Shown: piece after piece, positions 1 through 8,228 of the stretch
Layout: every line of letters begins with the position of its first letter
Numbering within the stretch: position 1 is the stretch's first letter
Assembly: GCF_036002945.1 (NCBI RefSeq)
Contig: NZ_CP108529.1
Coordinates: forward strand, 2,046,001 to 2,110,000
Source: Streptomyces sp. NBC_01224
GTDB taxonomy: Bacteria; Actinomycetota; Actinomycetes; Streptomycetales; Streptomycetaceae
Direction: 5' to 3'
DNA length: 64,000 bases
The notes under the pieces: model-generated
Told to the model about the DNA's origin: nothing
The model's input: the letters and a program-made list of their open reading frames with translations, nothing else
Database searches by the model: none
Program-made: the position numbers and the translations under genes

Positions 1-1
1 T

Positions 2-361
2 CAGCTGGAGCAGTGGCAGGCGGCCATCGACCGGGCCAAGGCACTGCCGGACGCCGAGCTCCCCCAGCCCGGCCAGACCCTCGCAGGTCCGCCGCCGCCC
101 CGTGCCTGGGCGGACAAGGACCCGGCGGCAGCGGCCCGGCTGTCGGCCGCCCGCGCCGCGGTGTCGGAGCTCGCCGAGCGGCTCCACATGCCGCAGGAGA
201 ATCTGATCACCCCGGACACGGTGCGCCGGGTCTGCTGGGAGCCGCCGAAGAATCCGACCGCGGACGCGATCGAGTCCGCGCTCACCGGGTACGGCGCGCG
301 GCGCTGGCAGATCGAACAGGTGACCCCACTTCTGGTCCGGGCGCTGGTATCGGCGGCCTGA
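2..361 (+). CDS. Ribonuclease D family 3'-5' exonuclease, C-terminal fragment
   Basis: Only the last 119 codons are in the window; the frame is open from base 2 and ends at TGA 359-361. The visible part is a helical, alanine-rich tail with the stretch LPPPRAWADKD-type linker followed by SELAERLHMPQENLITPD and VRRVCWEPP. From memory this is how actinobacterial RNase D-like proteins (3'-5' exonuclease plus HRDC) end just upstream of the fadA homologue. The catalytic and HRDC domains lie outside the window, so the call rests on the tail and on synteny. A strong hairpin 60 bases downstream separates it from fadA. Confidence 0.6.
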   Translation, partial: QLEQWQAAIDRAKALPDAELPQPGQTLAGPPPPRAWADKDPAAAARLSAARAAVSELAERLHMPQENLITPDTVRRVCWEPPKNPTADAIESALTGYGARRWQIEQVTPLLVRALVSAA

Positions 362-423
362 GGGCTCACCCCTGAGGGTCGAAATCACGCCAGGTTGCGC
401 GGTCTCCGGCCGCACTCTGTCCT

Positions 424-466
424 CAATCGCCGGACGGGCTGTTTTCACCGCCCCGTCCGGCGATTG
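424..466 (+). terminator. Hairpin terminator after the RNase D-like gene
   Basis: A 15-bp perfect inverted repeat (424-438 with 452-466, arm CAATCGCCGGACGGG) has a 13-base loop containing TTTT. It stands between the upstream stop codon at 361 and the fadA promoter region. No run of U follows, as is usual for Streptomyces terminators. Confidence 0.75.
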
Positions 467-602
467 TCGTTTCCGGCGGGGCCTCGGCACGTCCGGCAGT
501 CCGCCGCCGGCCCGGCCGGCGTTCGAGCCCGAGACGGTCCTCGCGCCCGCCCATCCGCATGTGACCTTCGCCGCTCCCGCCACAAGGGCTGGGCAGTCTG
601 GT

Positions 603-614
603 TACCCGCAAGTA
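603..614. promoter_or_regulatory. Possible operator ahead of fadAB
   Basis: The sequence TACCCGCAAGTA has an interrupted dyad (TAC..GC..GTA) 72 bases upstream of the fadA start. TetR-type regulators of fatty-acid oxidation genes in actinobacteria often use sites of this general form. The match is short and could be chance. The rest of 467-686 shows no other gene or repeat. Confidence 0.25.
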
Positions 615-686
615 GCATGAGGGGAGCGGCGCGCCTGTGGGCGTGCCCCGCAGCAGTGCCATCCCGCACCCTGGAGGAGAGCCACC

Positions 687-1916
687 GTGCCTCGTACCAT
701 CCGGGACGTCGTCTTCGTCGACGGCGTCCGCACCCCGTTCGGCAAAGCGGGCCCGAAGGGCATCTACCACGAGACCCGCGCCGACGATCTCGTCGTGAAG
801 GCCATCCGGGAGCTGCTGCGCCGCAACCCGGACCTGGACCCCGCGAAGATCGACGAGGTCGCCATCGCCGCGACCACGCAGATCGGCGACCAGGGTCTGA
901 CGCTGGGCCGTACCGCCGGAATCCTGGCCGGGCTGCCTCAGTCCGTCCCCGGTTACTCCATCGACCGCATGTGTGCGGGCGCCCTGACCGCCGTCACCTC
1001 GACGGCCGGCTCCATCGCCTTCGGTGCGTACGACGTCGTCGTCGCCGGTGGTGTCGAGCACATGGGCCGCCACCCGATGGGCGAGGGCGTGGACCCGAAC
1101 CCGCGCTTCGTCTCGGAGAAGCTGGTCGACGAGTCCGCCCTGTTCATGGGCATGACCGCGGAGAACCTGCACGACAGGTACCCGCAGATCACCAAGGACC
1201 GCGCCGACGAGTACGCGGTCCGTTCGCAGGAGAAGGCCGCCAAGGCGTACGCCAACGGCAAGATCCAGCAGGACCTGGTGCCGATCTCGGTGCGCCGCAC
1301 CGACGCCGAGGCCGGCGAGACGGGCTGGGGCCTGGTCACCGCCGATGAGCCGATGCGTCCGGGCACCACGCTGGACTCCCTCGCCGGTCTGAAGACCCCG
1401 TTCCGCGCGCACGGCCGCGTCACCGCCGGTAACGCCGCGGGTCTCAACGACGGTGCCACCGCCTCGCTGCTCGCCGCCGAGGACGTCGCCCGCGAGCTTG
1501 GCCTCCCGGTCAAGATGCGCCTCGTGTCGTACGCCTTCGCGGGCGTCGAGCCCGAGGTCATGGGCTACGGCCCGATCCCGTCGACGGAGAAGGCCCTCGC
1601 CAAGGCGGGGCTGACCATCGACGACATCGGTCTGTTCGAGATCAACGAGGCGTTCGCCGTGCAGGTGCTCGCCTTCCTCGACCACTACGGCATCGCCGAC
1701 GACGACGCGCGCGTCAACCAGTACGGCGGCGCCATCGCCTATGGTCACCCGCTGGCCTCGTCCGGTGTGCGTCTGATGACTCAGCTGGCCCGTCAGTTCG
1801 AGGAGCAGCCTGAGGTCCGCTACGGCCTGACCACCATGTGCGTCGGCTTCGGCATGGGCGCGACGGTCGTCTGGGAAAACCCGCACTTCGACAAGGCAGA
1901 CGGAGGCAACAAGTGA
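687..1916 (+). CDS. fadA: Acetyl-CoA C-acyltransferase (thiolase) of fatty-acid beta-oxidation
   Basis: A 409-aa thiolase that cleaves 3-ketoacyl-CoA with CoA in the last step of beta-oxidation, or runs the reverse condensation. The acylated cysteine is Cys96 in DRMCAGA. The C-terminal active-site elements are NEAFA, the GHP histidine near 354 in YGGAIAYGHPLASSG, and the second cysteine near 385 in CVGFGMG. Length is normal for thiolase II. The start is GTG at 687, preceded by GGAGGAG about 8 bases upstream. The stop codon overlaps the fadB start by four bases (GTGA), so the two are probably translationally coupled, as expected for subunits of a trifunctional-type complex. Confidence 0.93.
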   Translation: MPRTIRDVVFVDGVRTPFGKAGPKGIYHETRADDLVVKAIRELLRRNPDLDPAKIDEVAIAATTQIGDQGLTLGRTAGILAGLPQSVPGYSIDRMCAGALTAVTSTAGSIAFGAYDVVVAGGVEHMGRHPMGEGVDPNPRFVSEKLVDESALFMGMTAENLHDRYPQITKDRADEYAVRSQEKAAKAYANGKIQQDLVPISVRRTDAEAGETGWGLVTADEPMRPGTTLDSLAGLKTPFRAHGRVTAGNAAGLNDGATASLLAAEDVARELGLPVKMRLVSYAFAGVEPEVMGYGPIPSTEKALAKAGLTIDDIGLFEINEAFAVQVLAFLDHYGIADDDARVNQYGGAIAYGHPLASSGVRLMTQLARQFEEQPEVRYGLTTMCVGFGMGATVVWENPHFDKADGGNK

Positions 1917-4042
1917 GCTCCACCACTGAGCTTCTGAAGGGTGCGGCCGAGCTGTTCCCCGGCGAGGTTGTCACGCAGGCGCACGTACGCCACCTCGACC
2001 TCCCGGCGGGTGCGGGCAGGTTCGCCCTCATCACGCTGGACAACGGCCTGGACCACACCAAGCCGACCACCTTCGGACCGCAGTCGCTGGCGAACCTGAA
2101 CGCCGCCATCGACCAGGTCGAGAAGGAGGCCGCCGAGGGTGCGATCGCCGGTATCGGCATCACCGGCAAGCCGTTCATCTTCGCGGTCGGCGCCGACCTC
2201 AAGGGCGTCGAGCTGCTGAAGAACCACGACGACGCGCTCGCCATCGGCAAGGGCGGCCACGACGTCTTCCGCCGCCTCTCCGGCCTCGCGGTCCCGACGT
2301 TCGCGTACTACAACGGCGCGGCGATGGGCGGCGGTGTCGAGGTCGGTCTGCACTGCTCGTACCGCACCGTCTCCAAGGCTCTGCCCGCGTTCTCGCTGCC
2401 CGAGGTCTTCCTCGGTCTGGTCCCCGGCTGGGGCGGCTGCGCACTGCTGCCGAATCTGATCGGTGCCGACCGCGCGGTCTCCGTCATCATCGAGAACTCG
2501 CTGAATCAGAACCGCCAGCTCAAGGGCAAGCAGGTCTTCGAGCTCGGGATCGCCGACGCCCTCTTCGAAGGTGCGGACTTCCTGGAGCAGTCGCTGATCT
2601 GGACCGCGAACGTACTGAACGGCACCGTCACGGTGGACCGCCCCGAGGTCGACCGCGGTGACGCCTGGGACCAGGCCGTCGCGCGTGGCAAGGCCATCGC
2701 CGACTCCAAGGTGCACGGCGCCGCCCCGGCCGCGTACCGCGCGCTGGACATCATCGCCGCGGCGAAGAACGGCGACCTGAGCGCCGGCTTCGACGCCGAG
2801 GACCAGGCCCTCGCGGACCTGATCATGGGCGGCGAGCTGCGCTCCGGGATCTACTCCTTCAACCTGGTCCAGAAGCGCGCCAAGCGCCCGGCCGGTGCCC
2901 CGGACAAGAGCCTGGCCCGCCCGGTCACCAAGGTCGGCGTCGTCGGTGCCGGTCTGATGGCCTCGCAGCTGGCGCTGCTGTTCCTGCGCCGCCTGGAGGT
3001 CCCTGTCGTCCTCACCGACATCGACCAGGAGCGCGTCGACAAGGGTGTGGGTTACGTCCACGCCGAGATCGAGAAGCTGCTGGGCAAGGGCCGGATCAAC
3101 CAGGACAAGGCCAATCGTCTGAAGGCCCTGGTCTCCGGTGTGCTGGACAAGGCGGAGGGCTTCTCCGACGCCGACTTCATCATCGAGGCCGTCTTCGAGG
3201 AGATCGGCGTCAAGCAGCAGGTGTTCGCGGAGGTCGAGGCGGTCGCGCCGGCGCACGCGATCCTCGCCACCAACACCTCGTCCCTCTCGGTCACCGAGAT
3301 GGCGTCGAAGCTGCAGCACCCGGAGCGGGTCGTCGGCTTCCACTTCTTCAACCCGGTCGCGATCCTCCCGCTGCTGGAGATCGTCCGCGGCGAGCAGACC
3401 GACGACGCCTCGCTGGCCACGGCGTTCGGTGTGGCGCGGAAGCTGAAGAAGACCGCGGTGCTGGTGAAGGACGCCCCGGCGTTCGTCGTCAACCGCATCC
3501 TCACCCGCTTCATGGGCGAGATCCAGAACATCATCGACGAGGGAACCTCGGTCGAGGTCGCCGAGAAGGCCATCGAGCCGCTCGGTCTGCCGATGTCGCC
3601 GCTGGTGCTCCTGGAGCTGGTCGGCCCGGCCATCGGTCTGCATGTCTCGGAGACCCTGAACCGCGCCTTCCCGGAGCGTTTCACCGTCTCCGAGAACCTC
3701 GCGGCGGTCGTCAAGGCCGGCAAGCGCGGCTTCTACGTCTACGAGTCCGGCAAGCCGGAGCTGGACCCGGAGGTCGCCGCGCTCCTCAAGCAGGGCGATG
3801 TCGTCCTCTCCGAGGAGCAGGTCCGCGACCGTGTGCTGGACGCGGTCGCGCAGGAAATCGGTCTGATGCTGGGCGAGGGCGTCGTCGCCGAGGCCCAGGA
3901 CATCGACCTCTGTCTGATCACCGGCGCGGGCTGGCCCTTCCACCTGGGCGGCATCACGCCGTACCTGGACCGTGAGGGCGTCTCGGAGCGGGTGAACGGC
4001 AAGAAGTTCCTGGCGCAGGGCGTGGCGAGCGTTCCGGCGTAA
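1913..4042 (+). CDS. fadB: 3-hydroxyacyl-CoA dehydrogenase / enoyl-CoA hydratase, FadB-type multifunctional protein
   Basis: A 709-aa two-domain enzyme for the hydration and NAD-dependent oxidation steps of beta-oxidation. Residues about 30-290 form the crotonase fold (IGITGKPFIFAVGADLKG and the NGAAMGGGVEVGLHC oxyanion region). About 340-520 is a Rossmann dehydrogenase domain starting VGVVGAGLMASQ, with the catalytic histidine in GFHFFNPV near 476. A C-terminal dehydrogenase domain follows. I chose GTG at 1913 because it gives the four-base overlap with fadA and has CGGAGG seven bases upstream; a frame-extended start at 1838 would lie inside fadA. Two residues of the usual GxGxMG fingerprint are replaced (GLMASQ), which is common in this actinobacterial subgroup. 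Confidence 0.92.
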   Translation: MSSTTELLKGAAELFPGEVVTQAHVRHLDLPAGAGRFALITLDNGLDHTKPTTFGPQSLANLNAAIDQVEKEAAEGAIAGIGITGKPFIFAVGADLKGVELLKNHDDALAIGKGGHDVFRRLSGLAVPTFAYYNGAAMGGGVEVGLHCSYRTVSKALPAFSLPEVFLGLVPGWGGCALLPNLIGADRAVSVIIENSLNQNRQLKGKQVFELGIADALFEGADFLEQSLIWTANVLNGTVTVDRPEVDRGDAWDQAVARGKAIADSKVHGAAPAAYRALDIIAAAKNGDLSAGFDAEDQALADLIMGGELRSGIYSFNLVQKRAKRPAGAPDKSLARPVTKVGVVGAGLMASQLALLFLRRLEVPVVLTDIDQERVDKGVGYVHAEIEKLLGKGRINQDKANRLKALVSGVLDKAEGFSDADFIIEAVFEEIGVKQQVFAEVEAVAPAHAILATNTSSLSVTEMASKLQHPERVVGFHFFNPVAILPLLEIVRGEQTDDASLATAFGVARKLKKTAVLVKDAPAFVVNRILTRFMGEIQNIIDEGTSVEVAEKAIEPLGLPMSPLVLLELVGPAIGLHVSETLNRAFPERFTVSENLAAVVKAGKRGFYVYESGKPELDPEVAALLKQGDVVLSEEQVRDRVLDAVAQEIGLMLGEGVVAEAQDIDLCLITGAGWPFHLGGITPYLDREGVSERVNGKKFLAQGVASVPA

Positions 4043-4068
4043 CGGATTCGCTCCGTCCCGGCTGGCCG

Positions 4069-4125
4069 AGGGGCGTGGGGCGACTGCCGACCGGCTGTGG
4101 CCGGTCGGCAGTTCCCCGCGCCCCT
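4069..4125 (+). terminator. Strong terminator of the fadAB operon
   Basis: The inner stem is 13 bp and perfect (ACTGCCGACCGGC with its complement). It is extended by an outer 12-bp arm with one G-T pair (AGGGGCGTGGGG with CCCCGCGCCCCT). It lies 26 bases after the fadB stop and is followed by TT. Confidence 0.85.
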
Positions 4126-4371
4126 TTCGATCGTGCCGTGCAGTTGCGACCTCGCCCACGATTGGCAGTGGGGGAAGGAGCGGCGTCCGGGGCCTTCGAA
4201 TCCAAGGCGGAGGAGGGAGTCGACGCGGAGCGTCGGCGACTGACGACAACGCCGGAGGCGGAGGTCCCGGACACCGCGACGCCGCTGACAATCGCGGGCG
4301 AGGTCGTTGGTCGCGCCCACGCGGCGGAGCCACATATTCGGCCCGTCGGCGGCGCGTGCGACCCTGGGCGC
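4126..4371. other. Non-coding spacer with a repeat-like GA-rich segment
   Basis: No gene is supportable here. The part about 4190-4265 (AAGGCGGAGGAGGGAG... GCGACTGACGACAACGCCG) looks like a dispersed sequence I associate with several Streptomyces genomes. That is memory only; a genome self-comparison would settle it. An upstream in-frame extension of the next gene runs through this region, but it has no plausible start and poor codon bias. Confidence 0.3.
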
Positions 4372-4719
4372 ATGAAGGAACTGCTGGTGGTCGACGGGGC
4401 CAACGTCGTCGGGTCCGTGCCGGACGGCTGGTGGCGCGACCGGCGAGGCGCCACCGAGCGCCTGCGCGACCGGCTCGTCGCATACGGGGAGCAGCAGGGC
4501 GTCGACGTGATCCTGGTGGTCGAGGGTGCGGCGCGAGGGGTCGAGTCCGTGCCCGGGGTGCGGGTGGAGTCGGCGGCGGGCAGCGGGGACGACCACATCG
4601 TGGAGCTCGTGGGGCGGCTCGGACGCCCGTGCACCGTGGTCACCGCCGACCGTGAACTACGGCGCAGGGCGGAGGAAGCGGGGGCCAGGTGTGGGGGGCC
4701 GAGGACCGTGTATTCGTGA
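4372..4719 (+). CDS. NYN domain (PIN-like) ribonuclease, YacP-type
   Basis: A 115-aa single-domain protein. The N-terminus LLVVDGANVVGS carries the first catalytic aspartate of the NYN/PIN-like fold. SGDDHIVELV and VVTADRELRRRA supply the later acidic residues, and the layout matches small YacP-like RNases. The role is probably RNA cleavage or processing; the substrate is unknown. I took ATG 4372 because the protein begins directly at the first strand. The gene ends 15 bases before the stop of the convergent SGNH hydrolase gene. Confidence 0.75.
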   Translation: MKELLVVDGANVVGSVPDGWWRDRRGATERLRDRLVAYGEQQGVDVILVVEGAARGVESVPGVRVESAAGSGDDHIVELVGRLGRPCTVVTADRELRRRAEEAGARCGGPRTVYS

Positions 4720-4734
4720 CGGCCCCGCACCACG

Positions 4735-6123
4735 TCACCAGACGGGCAGGGCCGGATAGTGCTCGCAGTCCGGGCCGCAGGGCAGACGCGCGGACATCGA
4801 CGTATGCAGCCAACTGTCCTCGGGAACGCCGTGCACCTTCAGCTCCAGACGCGTCGGAGGTGAGTGGATGGCGCTGAACACCGCGACGAACTCCACCGTG
4901 TAGGTGCCCGGTCGCCAGTCGTGGAGGTGCGTGACCCGCCAGCTTCCGTCGTCCTGCACCGGGGCCTCGGCTATCAGCCGGCCCTGCTCCAGCACCATGA
5001 TCTTCTGGACGCCGCGCCCAGCCGTGCCCGAGAACCGGGGGCGGGGGCCGCTCCACGCTCCCCGGCGCGGCCCGATCACCTCGGGCGCCTCCAACCGGTC
5101 GAGAACCTCGAACTCCGTCTCCGCCTCCGTGGACACCTCGGTGCCTGCGAGGGCGATCGCAGTCACCTTGTGCCGGCCGACGGGCCATTGCACGGCGCGC
5201 CGCCACTGCCATGTCCCGTCCTCGGCGGTGCGAGCCCCACCGAGGTAATCGCCCTCCTCGAAGAAGAGCACATACTCGGCGCCCTCCGGCGCCGTTCCCG
5301 TCAGCTTGCGTCCGGCACCGACCAGTTCAGCGAGGGCCGGCGACGTGACGGCCGGGGCGACGGCCACCTCGGGCTGCGCGGTCAGCGCGAGCTGCGGCTG
5401 CTGCACGGTGAACTCGGTCTGCACCGGCGGCATCTGCCCCGGCACCAGCCGTTGGATGTCCACTATCCCGGGCGGCAGTCCCGGCAGGCCGGCCAGACCG
5501 CTCGCCACCAGCCGAGCCGCTGCCCGGGCCCCGACATGGTTGAAATGGGAGGCGTCGACGATGCCGTGCGGGTGCGCCGGGTGCTCTCCGGGGTCCAGCC
5601 ACCGGAAAAGTCCCCGGGCCCGCATGGGACCCAGCTCGGCGAGGAGCTGGGTGGTGGAAGCGGTCATGTCGATGACCGGGCAGCCGAGTTCCGCGGCTGC
5701 CTCCAGAGTCAGCCGCGGGTATCCGTCGTGGGTGTCCACCGGATTCCCCGAGACGTCGAAGACGCAGCGGGCCGCCGGGGTCAGGAGGACCGGCAGGGCG
5801 CCCTCGGCCCGGAGCGCCTCGACATACAGCCGCAGATACTCCTTGTACTCCTGGGGGCCGTGGTACCGGTTGAGCTGGTTGATGCGCTGCTCGACATGGC
5901 CGAAGGCGATGAGCACGAGGTCACCGTGGCTGACGAACGTGAGCAGCGCCGCGAACCGCCCGGTGTGGTAGTCCCGCAGCGTCATGGCGTCGCGCGCGTA
6001 GTTGCGTACGTCGCAGTCGGGCCCCACGAACTCCTCGAGGTACTGACCCCAGCCCGCGAGCGGCGCCTCCTCCGCCGTGCGGGAGGCGGCCACCGAGTTG
6101 CCGATGACGCAGATCTTTCGCAT
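4735..6123 (-). CDS. SGNH/GDSL-type hydrolase with two C-terminal Ig-like repeats
   Basis: A 462-aa protein, probably a carbohydrate O-acetylesterase acting on a surface glycan. Block I is VIGNSVAA (Asn where GDS has Asp; the serine is kept), a GWGQ block follows, then FGHVE in place of the usual GHND-type block, and the catalytic Asp/His pair is in DASHFNHVG near residue 195. Residues about 255-350 and 355-440 are two similar beta-sandwich repeats (GTAPEGAEYVLFFEEG and GTAGRGVQKIMVLEQG), probably bacterial Ig-like. No signal peptide or membrane segment is seen, so it may act inside the cell. It is the last gene of the leftward surface-polysaccharide operon, 43 bases after the PIG-L gene. Confidence 0.75.
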   Translation of the reverse strand: MRKICVIGNSVAASRTAEEAPLAGWGQYLEEFVGPDCDVRNYARDAMTLRDYHTGRFAALLTFVSHGDLVLIAFGHVEQRINQLNRYHGPQEYKEYLRLYVEALRAEGALPVLLTPAARCVFDVSGNPVDTHDGYPRLTLEAAAELGCPVIDMTASTTQLLAELGPMRARGLFRWLDPGEHPAHPHGIVDASHFNHVGARAAARLVASGLAGLPGLPPGIVDIQRLVPGQMPPVQTEFTVQQPQLALTAQPEVAVAPAVTSPALAELVGAGRKLTGTAPEGAEYVLFFEEGDYLGGARTAEDGTWQWRRAVQWPVGRHKVTAIALAGTEVSTEAETEFEVLDRLEAPEVIGPRRGAWSGPRPRFSGTAGRGVQKIMVLEQGRLIAEAPVQDDGSWRVTHLHDWRPGTYTVEFVAVFSAIHSPPTRLELKVHGVPEDSWLHTSMSARLPCGPDCEHYPALPVW

Positions 6124-6166
6124 GTCTTCTTCTCGTCTCCGTTGTCGCGTGGCCCCGGGTCGGGGG

Positions 6167-8170
6167 TCAGCACGCCTGCCAGGGGCCGAAGCCGACGCCC
6201 GGCCGAGATTCTTGCTGCCGCGCCCAGTGCAGTCGGCCGTCGGTACCGAACACCGCGACGACCGCCCGGCCGTGCGCGTCGGCGGCGATCGCCGGTGCCC
6301 CGACCATCTGGATCTCGTGGCGTTCCCAGTCGGGCCGCGACGAGATGTGGTCGTCCGCGGACAGCACGGTCACCGCGGGCCTGCTCCGCTCGTCCCTGCG
6401 GGCGACGACCAGAAGATCATGGTCCGGGGCGAGCAACCGGGCCGCGGCGACGGCCCCGGTGCCACCGTCGTCGCTGAGCCGCTCCACCCGCTGCTCCCAC
6501 GTTCCGTTGGGACGCTGCTGGTGGCACATCACCGCTCCGGAGTCCTCCTCCCGGTAGAACAACGCCATGCGGTTGCGGCCGACCTGCACGGGAGTGAGAC
6601 CGGAGGCCGGCCGCCAGCTCTCCGGCACGCCGGTGACCAGTTGGTCCTCCAGCTTGAATGGTCCGTACACGGCTTCCTGCCGCCATCTCACCCCGCCGGT
6701 GCGGTTCGTGGCGTACATGTCGATACGGCCCGTGGAGCGCAGCACAGTGGTCAGGGCGTCCTGCATCCAGCGCCCACCGAGCGCCTCCCAGGCGGTCAGC
6801 CCCTCCGGCGTCTCGCGTCGCATGCTGACGCCCACCGAGAAGTTCCGTGCGAAGACGTGGAGGTGGCCGGCCGGGTCCACCACCGCCGCGGGCACACCGA
6901 CCTCGCGGCAGCGCCGCCAGTCGCGGCTGGTCTCGTCGGGGTTGCCGAGAGACTCCCAGGGCAGCACGGAGCCGGTGTGCGCCTGGCGCCACATGCGCAC
7001 CACTTCGACATCGACCCGGCCCTCGGCGCCCGGGAGGCGGCGCAGTCCGACCAGGTGGACGCCGCCGGTGCGGTCGGGGGCGACGGCGAGGTGCGGCAGG
7101 AGGTCACCGCCGGGCAGCAGCAGCGGTCCCTCGAAGCGTCCGGCGCCGGCTTCGGTCTCCGTCCACACTGCGGCCTGGTCGCCGAGGACCGTGTAGGCGG
7201 CGAGCCGGCCGTCGGTCTGCCGGTGGAGCCACTGTGTGCCCTGCGGGTAGCGGCTGCGGGTACTCCAACCGTAACGGCGGATGTCGGCTCCGTCACCGAG
7301 TTGGAGGTCGCCGCAGTAGCGGTGCGCACAAGCGTGGCCGTCGGCCCCCGCGTACACATCGACCAGGGACTTCTTCAGCGCGTGGGAGCGCTCGCTCAGA
7401 TTGTTCGGCCAGTTCTTGTTGCCGTAGCCCGTGAAGTGTTCGGTCAGCGGCGGCCGGCCTCCGGCGCGCAGGTGACGGCGGAGCGCCTCGCGGGCGAACT
7501 GGGCTGTGGCGGTGTGGTCGGCGTGGTCGCTGGAGGTGATGCCGCGTGCCTCGTCGTACGACTCGTGCAGCGGGTCCGGGTCCATGGTCCACAGCAGCGT
7601 GGGCTGCGCGTAGGAGAGAAGTTGCGCGAGGGCGGCGACGACGTCCTCGCAGCCGAGGGCCAGCGGTTGGTGCAGCTCGGACTCGGCGGCGACGAGGGTG
7701 GGCTGACGGGCGGCGCGTCCGTCCCACAGGCTCGTCAGCCGGACCGACGGCTGGTCTGCGGGGAAGCCGTGTGCGGCGTCCACCATCCGCAGGCCCAGGA
7801 AGAAGAGCTGCACGTGTGGCGCCTCCGACAGATAGCACCGCTCCGCGGCCACACCCGGCACGAGTTCGACCGGCTCCCGGACCCAGGCGGCTTCCCTCTT
7901 GCCGAGGACCATGGTGGCGTAGGCGGCGCGCAGTCCGTTCTGGCGTGCCTCCATGTAGCCGGCGAAGTCGACCGGGGCCTGCTCCCGCAGCGGGTCACGG
8001 GTGTCCACGTTGCGCCCGTCGGCCTCGCCGGCCGTGAGGTAGACGCTGGTGACACGGTGGCCTGCGGCCAGCAGCCGGTACAGATCGGGATTGACGAAGT
8101 AGAGATCGTCGTCGGCGTGGGCGAACACCTGGAACAACGAGGTGGAGTTCGCCTCGGCGGGCTGGGTCAT
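6167..8170 (-). CDS. PIG-L (LmbE-like) deacetylase fused to a beta-propeller-like domain
   Basis: A 667-aa protein. Residues about 10-290 are a PIG-L family Zn-dependent N-deacetylase: FAHADDDLYF is the AHPDDE-type metal motif and SSDHADHTA the second histidine motif. Such enzymes remove N-acetyl groups from GlcNAc-containing glycans. Residues about 300-667 are a repeat-rich beta domain with recurring W/RQ and GH/GR turns, the same fold type as the separate protein at 14255-15364. The start is ATG 8170; longer readings lack codon bias. There is no signal peptide. The gene lies between the GT4-Stealth and SGNH genes with gaps of 58 and 43 bases. The motif has ADDD instead of PDDE, so activity is likely but unproven. 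Confidence 0.82.
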   Translation of the reverse strand: MTQPAEANSTSLFQVFAHADDDLYFVNPDLYRLLAAGHRVTSVYLTAGEADGRNVDTRDPLREQAPVDFAGYMEARQNGLRAAYATMVLGKREAAWVREPVELVPGVAAERCYLSEAPHVQLFFLGLRMVDAAHGFPADQPSVRLTSLWDGRAARQPTLVAAESELHQPLALGCEDVVAALAQLLSYAQPTLLWTMDPDPLHESYDEARGITSSDHADHTATAQFAREALRRHLRAGGRPPLTEHFTGYGNKNWPNNLSERSHALKKSLVDVYAGADGHACAHRYCGDLQLGDGADIRRYGWSTRSRYPQGTQWLHRQTDGRLAAYTVLGDQAAVWTETEAGAGRFEGPLLLPGGDLLPHLAVAPDRTGGVHLVGLRRLPGAEGRVDVEVVRMWRQAHTGSVLPWESLGNPDETSRDWRRCREVGVPAAVVDPAGHLHVFARNFSVGVSMRRETPEGLTAWEALGGRWMQDALTTVLRSTGRIDMYATNRTGGVRWRQEAVYGPFKLEDQLVTGVPESWRPASGLTPVQVGRNRMALFYREEDSGAVMCHQQRPNGTWEQRVERLSDDGGTGAVAAARLLAPDHDLLVVARRDERSRPAVTVLSADDHISSRPDWERHEIQMVGAPAIAADAHGRAVVAVFGTDGRLHWARQQESRPGVGFGPWQAC

Positions 8171-8228
8171 GGTCGGTGGACGCTCCGATCGGGCGCGGCT
8201 GACGAACGGCAGGCGGTGCGGGACACGC

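Noticed and set aside
1820..4483. Very long open frames antisense to fadA and fadB
   Set aside because: They arise from the strong GC third-position bias of the real genes; their amino-acid content is Arg/Gly/Leu-skewed, no ribosome site or motifs are seen, and the plus-strand enzymes are complete.
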